Positions 1-10,198 are shown, counted from the stretch's first letter. The stretch is DNA of 64,000 bases from Aphanomyces cochlioides (GCA_019828595.1 JAHQRK010000004.1:2170001-2234000), one strand, 5' to 3'. Made by a program: numbers and translations. Notes: generated by a model from the letters alone, not told the origin.

Positions 1-1
1 T

Positions 2-1075
2 GTTGCCAAAGACATCCTTGGCCTTCTCGAAGCCGAAGGCCACATTCTTGTGGACCGAACTAAACCACAAGGATTGGCCTCGGCTTTGCGAGCTGTACAA
101 CGATGGCTTCAGCAACTTGGATACAAACGTGGACGCAAAAAAGGTGCCCAGTCGTATCACCTTGCTGAGAAGAACAGAGTCTTGCGTGATAAATATGTCA
201 TGGCGACGATTTCAGAGACCCAGCTTGTCAACTCGGCTGCCCGTCGGACATTTGTGTACACTGATGAATCGTTTATTCACCATCACTACTCCAGACACGA
301 GGACTCGCTGTATGATCCAAGCGACGTCCACGACAAGACCCCAAATATGCGCCACAAGGGACAGAGATTGTGCTTCATAGCAGCCATTATTGATGAGGGT
401 TGGCATGGACCTAGTTCACTTGTTTGCCTTGATATATTTCAAGGCGGCAAAAAGGTTGGCAAGAAGATTCCCAAGGACTACCATGGAATGTTCGATACTA
501 CCTACTACATTGCTTGGTTCAAACGATTGCTTGATGAACTTGATTCCAAGGGTATTGCGAATGCTGTTATTTCACTGGATAATGCAAGTTACCACTGCAG
601 TAAGCCGCCCGATACGCCGCAGCTCAAGGACAAGAAAGAAGCACTACAGCTTGCATGTGTGCGATATGGTTTGCCTTTTGAATCCTGGGAAACAAAGTCT
701 GTGTTGTGGTCCAAGCTGAAGCATTTTATCGATACAAACGTTGAACCAATCGTGGTGACGATGGCCAAGGCGGCAGGGCACGAAGTTCGATATACCCCTC
801 CGCATCACAGTGACCTGCAGCCTATCGAATTGGTATGGGCACTCGTCAAGGGAACTGTTGGTCGGCAATATACAATTGACACGAAGTTTGCTGATGTCAA
901 GCCCTCTCTCTCTGCTGCTTTTGATGCCTTATCATCATCGACAATCAAGAAGTGCATAGACAAAGCCGAGGAGCATTTACTGGAAATCATGGCTCATTTG
1001 CAAATCATTGATACCCAAGAATGCAGCGAGGATTCTTCCGATAATTGTAGCGGGTCGAGCAGTGATATGGAGTGA
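2..1075 (+). CDS. Tc1/mariner-superfamily-like DDE transposase, 5' truncated by window edge
   Basis: The frame is open from base 2, so the N-terminus lies outside the window; about 357 residues are visible, ending at TGA 1073-1075. The product would cut and rejoin transposon ends. A basic segment (LGYKRGRKKG, from about base 133) probably ends a helix-turn-helix DNA-binding region. The DDE catalytic triad is recognisable: D in VYTDESF (about 263), D in SLDNASYH (about 580) and E in LQPIELVWA (about 829). The last motif is the hallmark of the IS630/Tc1-like DDE_3 fold. About 82 residues separate the second D and the E, much more than the 34-39 of classical Tc1/mariner enzymes, so this is a related but distinct lineage. 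The tail is acidic and serine-rich. No stop or frameshift is visible, so the copy may be intact upstream. Confidence 0.8.
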   Translation, partial: VAKDILGLLEAEGHILVDRTKPQGLASALRAVQRWLQQLGYKRGRKKGAQSYHLAEKNRVLRDKYVMATISETQLVNSAARRTFVYTDESFIHHHYSRHEDSLYDPSDVHDKTPNMRHKGQRLCFIAAIIDEGWHGPSSLVCLDIFQGGKKVGKKIPKDYHGMFDTTYYIAWFKRLLDELDSKGIANAVISLDNASYHCSKPPDTPQLKDKKEALQLACVRYGLPFESWETKSVLWSKLKHFIDTNVEPIVVTMAKAAGHEVRYTPPHHSDLQPIELVWALVKGTVGRQYTIDTKFADVKPSLSAAFDALSSSTIKKCIDKAEEHLLEIMAHLQIIDTQECSEDSSDNCSGSSSDME

Positions 1076-1132
1076 GCTTGTGAAAGTAAATAATTAACAG
1101 TAAATATACCTCTTTTGTTCTATATTATAGAT

Positions 1133-1260
1133 GTTCAAAGGTTTTTGTACAGCCACTGTCTAAAATTATCAGTTATCCGGAAGCAGTCTCGATGGTGTCG
1201 CGGTCTGTTAATATGAATAGCAACCGGATAATATCCGGATCGCCCAGTTATTCGGAACGT
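1133..1260. repeat. Possible transposon 3' end with short inverted repeats
   Basis: Downstream of the transposase, 1133-1158 ends in a motif whose reverse complement begins CAGTGGCTGTACAAAA, which resembles the CAGTG start of many Tc1/mariner termini. Just beyond, ttatccgg (1173-1180) is mirrored by ccggataa (1224-1231), and an agttatccgga-like string recurs near 1249. The matching 5' terminus is outside the window, so the end and any TA target duplication cannot be confirmed. Confidence 0.3.
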
Positions 1261-3154
1261 TTTGGGGTTTGTTTCCAAAATCAACGGAGCCAATCAGAAG
1301 TCTCGGAGTCGACATGTTATGCAAAACACGACAGCGAGTGACTTTTGTTATTTGCACTTTTTGCACTTACTGACGCACAGGTCAGATAAGTCACCCACCG
1401 AATTTCGTCGACAAAACAACGATGACAATAATACTTGGTTGCTCATTTCAAAGTCAAATAACGACAATACTTGGAATTGCCCCTTAATTCAGTTTTTCGC
1501 CCCTGTCAGGTTGCTCTTGACTGGTATCATGTCGAGACTTCTGACTTGACCATAAAGCCACGTGGGTTGGGATTCAGCTGGCTTCATTGAAGTCGAATCG
1601 CTCATTGAGTTAAGTGAGCTCTTCATTTCAATACAATATATATGTATGTCAGATCAACTTTAACATGGAGCAGGTAGGCGAATATTGAATCTCCAATTCG
1701 AATCACCGAACGCCATCTTTGAAGCTATCAAAATTCTTCATGATTTTCTTTTTGATACTAGTATTTTCAAGAAACAGAATGGTGGATCACACGAACTCAA
1801 GGTAGATGCATGCAAAACTAGCTGAAGCTCATGACTCTCACACCTCACTAAGAGGACTGTGCGATTTGTTGTGTGGCGTAGTCTGCGGCATCATTATTGA
1901 TGAAGAAATCAACCAACTAGACTGCCCAATCGCAGTAAGAATTGCTAAAGTTTCGACTTTGTTTGAAAGTCCGCGAGACCTACAATCTGTTTTCAACGCG
2001 GAACCGCATTTGCAGTCTCATGCCACATTACCGAAGGTCATGTCAAATCGAGACAGGTCGTTTGTTCTGCTGTTTATAATCCGCAGCGCAATCAAAATGC
2101 ACCCCCTACATCCTCAAGATGCGCCGCACTGAAAGGCTCCTGGAACTTCTAGAAACTGCCACCCCAACGCACCTGTGCTTCAACGACAGCTGCGCAAACT
2201 CGCTGGCATCAGTAAACTCCGTACAAAGAAGGAATCATATCGAACAGTCCCCCCTCCGGAGTAATCAAAAGGTTATACTATTAATAGTAACAGAATGATA
2301 TTGTTGAATTGAAATTCCTCTGTTTTGAAATATCTCCTTGGTTGTGAGCTGACGTGGTCAAAGAGTATCAAAAGCCCTTCGACATTTTCACCAGCAATAT
2401 CTACTTGCCTTGAAACCCATTAGAGAAGCAAAAGGGGGGCTTTCGAGATAATAGAACGTTTTAGCAAGTCGTGAAATTGAATTTACGACTTATAAATTCG
2501 GATTTCACTTGCTTCGAAATTCGATGGAGTTGGGAATTTACCACTCGAAAGTTGGGAATTTCATTTTCCCAACCGACTTTGGCCATCCAAGTCGTGATTT
2601 TGCCGATGGTCGTTAAAAACAAAAAGCAAGTTGCATAGAGCTAATAAACCGATTAAGCCTTTTACTAGGAGGTAATTCGCATTGATCAATACGAGATGGG
2701 CCACTGAAATGTCCAGGTAGCGTGGCTCAAGACAGTACCACACCTCCAGACTGCATGACACCGTGTGAATACGAAATGCGATATCCGTCCAAAATGAATA
2801 TTCGGATAGTTTTCGAAGTGCGCGTGTTTATGTCATCGAAGCTGAGTCGGGGATTTGGATCAAAAACACGACTTGCTAAAATCAATCTTCTTATCATGAG
2901 CTCCTATAACCTGTCAAAAGTCATCCATCGTCTCGTCTCTTGACAAGAGGATCGCTCAAAACGGGAAAAACACATGACATTGGCGTTGAACCAAAATCAG
3001 TCCATTCTGAACACCCAGTCAGGTGAGGGCAAGCCCGTCACTGGACTTGCGTTCTGACAATTCGAAGGGCTCAGTCAAGCATCCATTGCCTTCCATACCG
3101 TGTACTTCTGGAAGATATACTGTATGAGGACGAATGACAACCGTTAATCTCTCT
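1261..3154. other. Gene-free AT-rich stretch
   Basis: I see no convincing gene here. Open frames at 1806-2132 (plus) and 2561-2761 (minus) have no recognisable motif and no oomycete initiator upstream. The base composition is AT-rich with repeated words such as gggaattt and acgactt between 2460 and 2610, which suggests decayed transposon sequence beside the transposase. Confidence 0.4.
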
Positions 3155-3309
3155 GATTGGCTAATGGTTCGCCAATCAAAGTGCTTGATTCAGAAAGTAC
3201 ATCTCCAAGCACACGCCAAACTCCATATGGCCACGGGCAAATGTCCAAAGTGGTTCGTAGCCACAAATATGTCGACGACGTGTTTGGATTGGCCATCGAC
3301 TGGCCAATC
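3155..3309 (+). promoter_or_regulatory. Two inverted CCAAT-box pairs upstream of gene A
   Basis: gattggc (3155-3161) faces gccaatc (3171-3177), and gattggcca (3287-3295) faces tggccaatc (3301-3309). Both are short palindromic pairs of CCAAT/ATTGG cores, 300-450 bp before the A start codon. Similar pairs lie upstream of D, so they may be binding sites for an NF-Y-type factor. The function is inferred. Confidence 0.4.
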
Positions 3310-3576
3310 GATGGGTTGAGACGCATCTGAAAGGCTTATAGCCACACGCAGTTTGCTCAACAGGTTCAGCTTCCTCGTACTGGTTCATTCATTGAAGCCA
3401 AACCTCGTGGCACGATCTCCAATTTATTGGCTCAGATTAAACCCTTTTACCCACGACGAACTGAACACGACAGCATTGGTAACGGCACCGCGACGTGGAA
3501 AGGCTCAACTGTGAATCCTGTTTTATGGGAAGAAAAATTCAAAAATATGACCGGTGGCTTGTCGTGAATCGTTTCG

Positions 3577-3590
3577 TCAGTCTTCAATTT
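3577..3590 (+). promoter_or_regulatory. Oomycete initiator element of gene A
   Basis: The site matches 13 of 14 positions of the oomycete initiator consensus TCATTYYNCAWTTT. It ends 13 nt before the ATG at 3604, implying a very short 5' leader, as is usual in oomycetes. Confidence 0.6.
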
Positions 3591-3603
3591 ACCTCCCCGT
3601 GAA

Positions 3604-5709
3604 ATGAACGATATCGCCTACCGCTCCGTGCAAACACCCAACCCCCACGGCTCCTCGTCCACAACCAGCGCGGCTTCCGATGCACCCAAGACCAACATCG
3701 TGTGGCAACTTGGCCATTGGTTTGTCGGCCTCTGCATCCTCGTTGCTATCTGGACCCCATTCATGTTCTTCTTGCCGTTCTACAGCAAGGCTTTTACGAC
3801 GCCCATCAATGGTTGGTGGGGCGTTGACCCCAAGAAGCGTGGAAGCGGTCATAGTGAAATGACGTCGCCCACGATCTTCTTCCTTGGCATGACCGTCCCA
3901 GTTGTGGTTGGAGCCCTCGTGTTTGCCATTGTCCGAGCCAAGTCGTCACTAGTGACGACGCCATTTTCTCACCTCCTCCACCGCAAGCCCAAGTTTTTGT
4001 TTCGCTGCGTCATGAGCTACGGCGAAATCCTCTTCCTTGCCATTATCCTTGGCGGTAATGCCCTTGTCTTCTACTACTACTGGCAAGCCCGCTACAACCC
4101 CAAGCGCAACTCGTTGGGCAACATCTTGGACCTTATCGCCAAGACTCTCGGCTACAACGGTCTCTTCAACATGGCTTTCTTGGCATTCCCTGCTACCCGT
4201 CACTGCTTCTGGATGGAATGGTTGAACATTCCATTTGCCCATGGCGTCAAGTACCACCGTTGGCTTGGTATCGCAACCATTGTCACGCTCTTGGGTCACA
4301 CCTTCTTCTATGTTGCTGCCTATGATTACACGAACCGCTTGAGCCAATTGTGGCCTTGGCCCAACGGCGGATTTCACCCCTGGCAAAACTTTTATGGCAT
4401 CTTGGCCATGTTGGCCATGTTCATCATGGGCATGACATCGCTCCCTATCGTCCGCCGCAAGTACTACAACGTTTTCTACTACACGCACTTCCTCTTCATC
4501 CCTGCTGCGTTCTTCTCCGTTCTCCATTGGAGCAACATGATGTACTGGTTTTACACCACTATGGTCCTCTACTTGGTCAACCGCATGTTCTCGTCCGCGT
4601 CAATCACGGCTCCTGTCAGCGTCGAACGGGCGGTTGCTATGCCTGCTCAAGTCGTTGAACTCACTCTCCACTGTGCCACTGGTTACACCCCTGGTGATGT
4701 GGTTTGGCTCAAAGTCCCAGCTCTCTCCAACACGCAGTGGCATCCCTTCAGCGTTGCCTCCACTCCCGTTCACACTCCCGGCCTCCTCACTGTCTACATC
4801 AAGTGCCTCGGCAAATGGTCCAACAACCTCTACCACTACATCCGACAGTGCGAAAAGGACAACGTCGATCCCATCGTGTACATGGATGGTGGCTACACGC
4901 CAGCTCCTGCGATTCCAGCCAAGCATTCGGACGTTGTGTTTGTGGGCGGTGGCATTGGCGTGACTCCTCTCATGGGCCAGCTCGTCCACATCTTGCACAC
5001 ACATCCAAACCAAACGGTGTGGCTCATCTGGCACGTTCGAGGATCCGACATGTTGTTGCAATTCCGTGGCTGGCTCCGTGAAGTCGAAGAGTTGGCAGCA
5101 TCGACTGGTGGCCGTGTCAACCTTCGTCTGCATGTGACCCAAGAACACGCGAACGCACTCAACGTGGCGGATGACGAATTCACATCGGAAATCACGTTCG
5201 TCCAACCCAAGACCAATGTGGCTCCTCGCCCTTATGCCCACTTGAGCACTGTGAAGCGCATGTGGATCCTCTTCCTTGCTTTTGGCTTCAGTGCTGGTCT
5301 TCTTGCGGTCGTCAAGTATGGTAACCGAGTGCAAGTCACCGGCAAAGGATCCAACATGTGGCAACTCCAACGTTTGGTTGAATTCCTTGTCGTGATCGGT
5401 GGCGCATACTTGGCTTACATCGTGACGTTCATCAAGACGACGACGCCTTCGATTCCAGCCAAAACCGAAGACGAAACGGACAAGCAGGACAAGAAAGACA
5501 TGAACGTAGATGACTTCTTGGCCCACTACAATGTTCAATTCAACCGCGCTGTGTGGGCCGATGTCTTCCGTGAGATCGAAACCAACTCAGCTCATAACGC
5601 GACTGTTGGCGTGTACGTCTCTGGTCCCAAGGCCTTGGTCCGAGCGGTGGACTTTGAAATCCAAGGTAAATCCAAGTTCCACGTTCGCAACGAGGAGTTT
5701 GAAATGTAG
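3604..5709 (+). CDS. FRO-like ferric-chelate reductase A (ferric reductase/NADPH oxidase superfamily), intronless
   Basis: The 701-residue membrane flavocytochrome should carry electrons from NAD(P)H through FAD and two haems to Fe(III)-chelates or another acceptor across the plasma or a vacuolar membrane. A hydrophobic N-terminal half with about eight helices contains the ferric reductase domain. The haem pairs are H218/H232 (YHRWLG...GHTFF) and H295/H308 (THFLFIP...LHW). FAD binding is shown by WHPFSVAST (379-386) and nucleotide binding by GGGIGVTP (448-455) and SGP (673-675). Two further helices (about 553-572 and 591-610) split the NAD domain, as in plant FRO enzymes and unlike classical NOX; there are no EF-hands. 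The intron found in the D, B/C and H paralogues is absent. The last 1 kb is identical to the 3' part of D1-D3. The start is fixed by the initiator 13 nt upstream. The physiological substrate cannot be decided from sequence. Confidence 0.9.
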   Translation: MNDIAYRSVQTPNPHGSSSTTSAASDAPKTNIVWQLGHWFVGLCILVAIWTPFMFFLPFYSKAFTTPINGWWGVDPKKRGSGHSEMTSPTIFFLGMTVPVVVGALVFAIVRAKSSLVTTPFSHLLHRKPKFLFRCVMSYGEILFLAIILGGNALVFYYYWQARYNPKRNSLGNILDLIAKTLGYNGLFNMAFLAFPATRHCFWMEWLNIPFAHGVKYHRWLGIATIVTLLGHTFFYVAAYDYTNRLSQLWPWPNGGFHPWQNFYGILAMLAMFIMGMTSLPIVRRKYYNVFYYTHFLFIPAAFFSVLHWSNMMYWFYTTMVLYLVNRMFSSASITAPVSVERAVAMPAQVVELTLHCATGYTPGDVVWLKVPALSNTQWHPFSVASTPVHTPGLLTVYIKCLGKWSNNLYHYIRQCEKDNVDPIVYMDGGYTPAPAIPAKHSDVVFVGGGIGVTPLMGQLVHILHTHPNQTVWLIWHVRGSDMLLQFRGWLREVEELAASTGGRVNLRLHVTQEHANALNVADDEFTSEITFVQPKTNVAPRPYAHLSTVKRMWILFLAFGFSAGLLAVVKYGNRVQVTGKGSNMWQLQRLVEFLVVIGGAYLAYIVTFIKTTTPSIPAKTEDETDKQDKKDMNVDDFLAHYNVQFNRAVWADVFREIETNSAHNATVGVYVSGPKALVRAVDFEIQGKSKFHVRNEEFEM

Positions 5710-6386
5710 AAAGTTGTAAAATTGTGTTAATTTGAAATTGAAAAATTCGAGTTTCTGCAGATTCATTCTTTCTTCTTTCTTTACGATGGAGCTGTAGAGC
5801 CCTAGGGTAACAAATCTCCCAGACCTTAAGTATCGTACAATTGATGCACTACGATTTGGCCAGGTTTGAGGAACATTCAAAGCATGGATGATGCCCAGAT
5901 AGCCGCAGGAGAACCAAGTCCACCGAAGCAATTGCCAAGGACCCGTCGTCGTCTGACGTCTCGGTGAGATCAAATAAGAGTGTTTAGGAAGGTCGTTTGG
6001 GTGTACTCACTTGGCATACTGCACTTGGATTTTGCCATGGGCAACTTTCGTCACGCACCGCTCGAAGGGAAGAGAGAAGGGAGCAAGCAGCATGGGCCAT
6101 CTTGTGCAAAAGCGAAAATGTTATCATGAGCAATTCTTTCTTGGTGAGATAACCTAACCTATGCAGAGTGCCACGCATCGCATTGAACCTCGTACAGTGT
6201 AGAACGATTGAAACAGTGTGAACGACGTATGATTTGCGCCTTCTCAAGTGCCTCCAGCGCCATCGATTGGCTTGGAGTCGTAATGTTGGCTGAGAAACCG
6301 TACGATGGGGCAAGGTGCAGCTGGACACTCGACTGCCGATAGTCAAGTTTTTCGCCCCTTTTTTTCCTAAATACGTTTTGCACAAT
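5710..6386. other. Spacer downstream of gene A
   Basis: This is the 3' flank of A without a recognisable gene. It aligns patchily with 16864-17560 (shared strings around gatggagctgtagag and gacgtctcgg), so it is an older, diverged relative of the spacers behind D1-D3. Small minus-strand open frames at 5587-5973 and 5984-6407 have no motif. Confidence 0.5.
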
Positions 6387-6587
6387 GCAATTGTTGACGC
6401 ACTTCAATTCCCTCTGGAAATGATTTGCACTTCTGAAAAGCCTTCAGAGCAGTGACTGGGTGTCTCAACCATGGCACGGGAAGGGGGCGCAATAAAAATT
6501 ATCTGGAAACATCTAGCTCATCAACCCATGCATTCTCCACATGTCTCTGCTACGGGTATTGTTGAAAAAAAGTATGTCAACAATTGC
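6387..6587. repeat. MITE-like inverted-repeat element E1, unit 1
   Basis: The 201-bp element is bounded by gcaattgttgacgcac (6387-6402) and a mirrored end ...gtcaacaattgc (6576-6587), with gggtattgttga just inside the right end. The same terminal words bound element E2 in the B-C loop, so the two look like members of one non-autonomous DNA-transposon family. No target-site duplication is obvious. Confidence 0.5.
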
Positions 6588-7123
6588 AACCACTTTTCGA
6601 GATTTGGAGTCGGACCTCGATTTCACGACTACCCACACATTCCAAGTGCTTTCTTAAAGACCCGAATGACTTACTTGAGTGAACACCAGCCGTACGTTTG
6701 TTCGTCGAAGGTGAAGTGACGCCTTGCCACTCTATAAGGGTTAGGCCTCAGTGCCGCCAACCATAATTTCAGTTGTAGAAATAAAGTCACTGCCCACAAT
6801 CCACCATTCTATCCTCTTTGCCATTCATGCTGCCGATAAAGCTGGCTGCCTGCTCTGTAATGTCCTCTCGGCCATTGGAATAGTTCTACAAACTCCAGCG
6901 ACGTGAATGAGTCCAAATGAAGTGTATCAAGTCTGTCATGTATGCAGAGCCACAATGCAAGGATAAGGGTGATCGCCTGCATGGTGCGACCCATGTTTAT
7001 TGTACCCTCCTCACCCAAGATAGGACATGACCCAAGACGGGGAAAGCTCTGGTTGAACTGAATTTCAAGACATAAATAACGTCAACGCAATATGCAATAT
7101 GAAATTAACACAAGGTCAATGTT
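6588..7123. other. Spacer between E1 and the B pseudogene, with a small signal-peptide-like ORF
   Basis: No recognised gene. A minus-strand frame at 7018-6809 (69 codons) has an N-terminal hydrophobic run (MQAITLILALWLC) resembling a signal peptide, followed by about 45 residues with no known motif. It is retained in all four units (18025-18234, 29240-29449, 40454-40663), but near-identity of the units makes retention uninformative. It could be chance. Confidence 0.25.
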
Positions 7124-7125
7124 GT

Positions 7126-9261
7126 CTACATTTCAAACTCTTCGTTGCGGACGTGGAATTTCGACTTGCCTTGGAGCTCAAAGTCCACCGCTTGGACCAA
7201 CGCCTTGGGACCAGAGACGTACACGCCGACAGTCGCATCCTGGGCGGTGTTGACGTCGACCTCACGGAACACATCAGACCACACTGCGCGGTTGAACTGG
7301 ACGTTGTAGTGTGTCATGAAATCAGCAGCGTCCATGTATTTCTTGTCAAGCTTGGCGTCCGATGCGTCGTCCGACTTGGCTGGAATCGAAGGCGTCGTCG
7401 TCTTGACATACGACACAATGTAAGCAAAGTAAGCACCAGCAACCACGACGACGAATTCCACGACACGTTGGAGTTGCCACATGTTGGTCTTGTTGCTCGC
7501 ACTTTGGACCTTGCGGCCATACCGGACGATGCCAAGGAGACCAGCGCTGAGACCAAACGCGACGAGGAGCATCCACGTGCGCTTCACCGTGCTCAAATGA
7601 GCGTACGGACGAGGAGCCACGCTCGTCGTGGGTTGGACGAATGTGATTTCCGATGTGAATTCGTCATCCGCCACGTTGAGTGCATTCGCGTGTTCTTGGG
7701 TCACATGCAAGCGAAGGTTGACACGGCCACCAGTCGATGCTGCCAACTCTTCGACTTCACGGAGCCAGCCACGGAATTGCAACAACATGTCGGATCCTCG
7801 AACGTGCCAGATGAGCCACACCGTTTGGTTTGGATGTGTGTGCAAGATGTGGACGAGCTGGCCCATGAGAGGAGTCACGCCAATGCCACCGCCCACAAAC
7901 ACAACGTCCGAATGCTTGGCTGGAATCGCAGGAGCTGGCGTGTAGCCACCATCCATGTACACGATGGGATCGACGTTGTCCTTTTCGCACTGTCGGATGT
8001 AGTGGTAGAGGTTGTTGGACCATTTGCCGAGGCACTTGATGTAGACAGTGAGGAGGCCGGGAGTGTGAACGGGAGTGGAGGCAACGCTGAAGGGATGCCA
8101 CTGCGTGTTGGAGAGAGCTGGGACTTTGAGCCAAACCACATCACCAGGGGTGTAACCAGTGGCGCAATGCAGGGTCAGCTCGACGACTTGAGCAGGCATA
8201 GCAACCGCTCGCGCAATGCTCACGGGAGCCGTGATCGACGCAGACGAGTACATGCGGTTGACCAAGCACCATGCTTGTGTAAAACCAGAAGATCATGCTG
8301 CCCCAGTGCAATGTGGCAAAGAGAGTCGCGGGGATGAAGAGGAAGTGCGTGTAGTAAAAGACGTTGTAGAACTTGCGGCGGATGATGGGGAGCGACGTGA
8401 CACCCATGATCGTCATGGCCAACATGGACAAGATGCCATACAAGTTTTGCCACGGGATGGACACCGCCGTCGTGAATCGGCAGCAATTCATGCAGCTCGT
8501 TCTCAATCGCATACGCAATGATGTACAACAGCGTGTGGCCTCCAACAGTCACGATGGTCGCCACGCCCAACCACCGGTGGTACCTGACCCCATGGGCGTA
8601 TGGAATGTTCAACCACTCCATCCAAAAGCAGTGACGCGTGGCAGGCAGTGCAAGAAAGGCCTACAGTCAGACGTGAAGAGTGCGACAGAGTCGGTGTACC
8701 ATGTTGAATCCTCCGTTGAAGCCAAGAATTCTCGCAGCTAGATCGAGGATAGGACCCGCTCCGATGGTCTTCTTGGGGTCATACCCACGCTTCCAAATGT
8801 AGTAGAAGATGAGACTGTTGCCAACGAGAAGAATCGCTAGAAAGAGGAGTTCACCGTAGCTCATGACGCATCGAAACAAGAACTTGGGCTTGCGGTGGAG
8901 AAGATGGGAGAGCGGGGTCGAAACCAATCGATATTTGGTGCGCACGATCGAAAAGACGAGAGCGCCGGCCACAATCGGAAGCGTCATAAAGAGAAGGAAG
9001 AAGAGAGGCACGGCCTTTGATCTTGGGGTTGATTCCGCACCACGCATTGAACGTTGGCAAAATGGAAGCTCGATAAAAGGGCGTGAAATACATGAACGGC
9101 GACCACGCGGCCACGAGAATGCACAGTCCGACAAACCAATGGCCGAGGATCCACCCCACTGCCGTCTTGGGCGAATCGGTCTGGTTGGTCGAGGCGAGGC
9201 TTCTTGGTGCATTCTCATCCACGCGTGGCGTTTGAACGCTGCGGTAGACAACTTCCGTCAT
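7126..9261 (-). pseudogene. FRO-like pseudogene B1
   Basis: Start at 9261 (MTEVVYRS, aligned with the D and A starts), stop at 7126. Compared with D, a 20-nt deletion at 9012/9013 removes the residues matching SGHSEM and shifts the frame. A 5-nt deletion near 8266 shifts it again before LVNRMYS. A third, private lesion is an extra g near 8455. A 39-nt intron (8661-8699, in-frame stop) sits at the same place as in D. The haem-ligand histidines, FAD motif and NAD motif can all be read, but in different frames. The last 379 codons (from 8265) remain open and encode the whole FAD/NAD part. An initiator-like site lies at 9295-9281. Either a true pseudogene or a source of a soluble-side fragment; the former is more likely. 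Confidence 0.75.
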
Positions 9262-9280
9262 GCTCAGCTCAAAGCAAATT

Positions 9281-9295
9281 CAAAAGTGAGAATGA
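9281..9295 (-). promoter_or_regulatory. Initiator-like element of B1
   Basis: On the minus strand the site reads TCATTCTCACTTTTG, close to the oomycete initiator, 19 nt before the B1 ATG. The same site is present before C and in all units, so pseudogene copies may still be transcribed. Confidence 0.45.
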
Positions 9296-9391
9296 GGAAG
9301 GCGAAGCAAGTGGTCGATCAGGGTATAACCTTCGATGAAAGTTGCATCGACAGAGTCGAAAGATGAGATGGCCTAACCCTGGATGGATGGC

Positions 9392-10198
9392 ACACGCTGC
9401 GTTGAAGCTGTCAAGAAGGCACATCCATTGAGTGGAACGCTCACATACTTCTGAAAGATGAGTGATAGAGAAACAACGTGACTTGATGGGTGCAGCAGGC
9501 CACTCGACTGATGTCCAGACGAATGGATGTCGGGGCACACATTGATAGGTGTGAATCTCCACTGAACACTTTCACGGTTGTACCGACTCGTGTGCCTTCT
9601 TGCTTGACGTTATCCTCAGCGTTGAAATTGTGTTCAGTCGCGACGTTTGCTCTGCAATTGTTGACACACGAGCTCACGACAATACCCGTGGCATGGCGAA
9701 TACTACACTGTTTTGAAAAGTACGAATGGAGGGACAAGGCAAGCGAGTTGAAAGGAGTTGCCAACTCGGGGCAATCAAGCAGTCGTGCAATCGCCGCTGG
9801 TGCCTCATTTCCAGGCCAAGACTCTATGAATCCAAGGGGACGTCGAATGCACACCTCAGGAATTCAACAATTGCACAACTAACGACGTGCCACGGATATT
9901 GTTGAAAGCGCGTCGACAATTGCGTAGAATAAGACGAGGTTGACCACACGTCCTACCAACAGGTCACGTCGAACCCAAACGCGTTTCAAGGAAGCGGAAC
10001 ATGCAATACATTTCATAAATGTGCTGCGGAGATTCAGAGCTTGTCGTACTTGCCAGTCGTTTTGATATCAGTCGAGTGTCCAGCTGCTCTCAATCTTGCA
10101 ATTGTTTCTTCGCGTCTCTGTTATAGTGAAGCTAGAGTACACGACAAGTCACTGGACACGACGAATGCTTCGTCTTCTCTTTACTAGTTGGTCATGGA
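9392..10198. other. Loop between divergent B1 and C1, likely shared promoter region
   Basis: This 807-bp single-copy spacer separates the two arms and the two divergent starts. It contains element E2 (9654-9923). Small open frames on both strands (for example 9490-9882 plus) show no motif. It recurs at 20607-21413, 31821-32627 and 43036-43842. Confidence 0.6.
9654..9923. repeat. MITE-like inverted-repeat element E2, unit 1
   Basis: The 270-bp element has imperfect termini of about 38 bp. The left end starts gcaattgttgacacac and continues to acaatacccgtggca. The right end is the mirror, tgccacggatattgttga through cgacaattgc. The ends match those of E1. It lies in the loop between the inverted arms. 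Confidence 0.5.

Larger units (their letters stand above)
7124..9391. repeat. Left arm of 2.27-kb inverted repeat, unit 1
   Basis: The arm is the reverse complement of 10199-12468 with only a few indels (extra g near 8455 here; extra 3 nt near 10465 in the partner). Identity stops 2 nt beyond the stop codon on the outside and about 130 bp upstream of the start codon on the inside. The 807-bp loop (9392-10198) is not symmetric. Confidence 0.9.

Noticed and set aside
7099..8337. Long plus-strand frame (412 codons) antisense to B1, and equivalents of 394-412 codons in the other arms
   Set aside because: It is the complement of the reductase FAD/NAD region; strong C/G third-position bias keeps the antisense frame open. 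It has no domain similarity, and the same shadow appears antisense to A, D and G.
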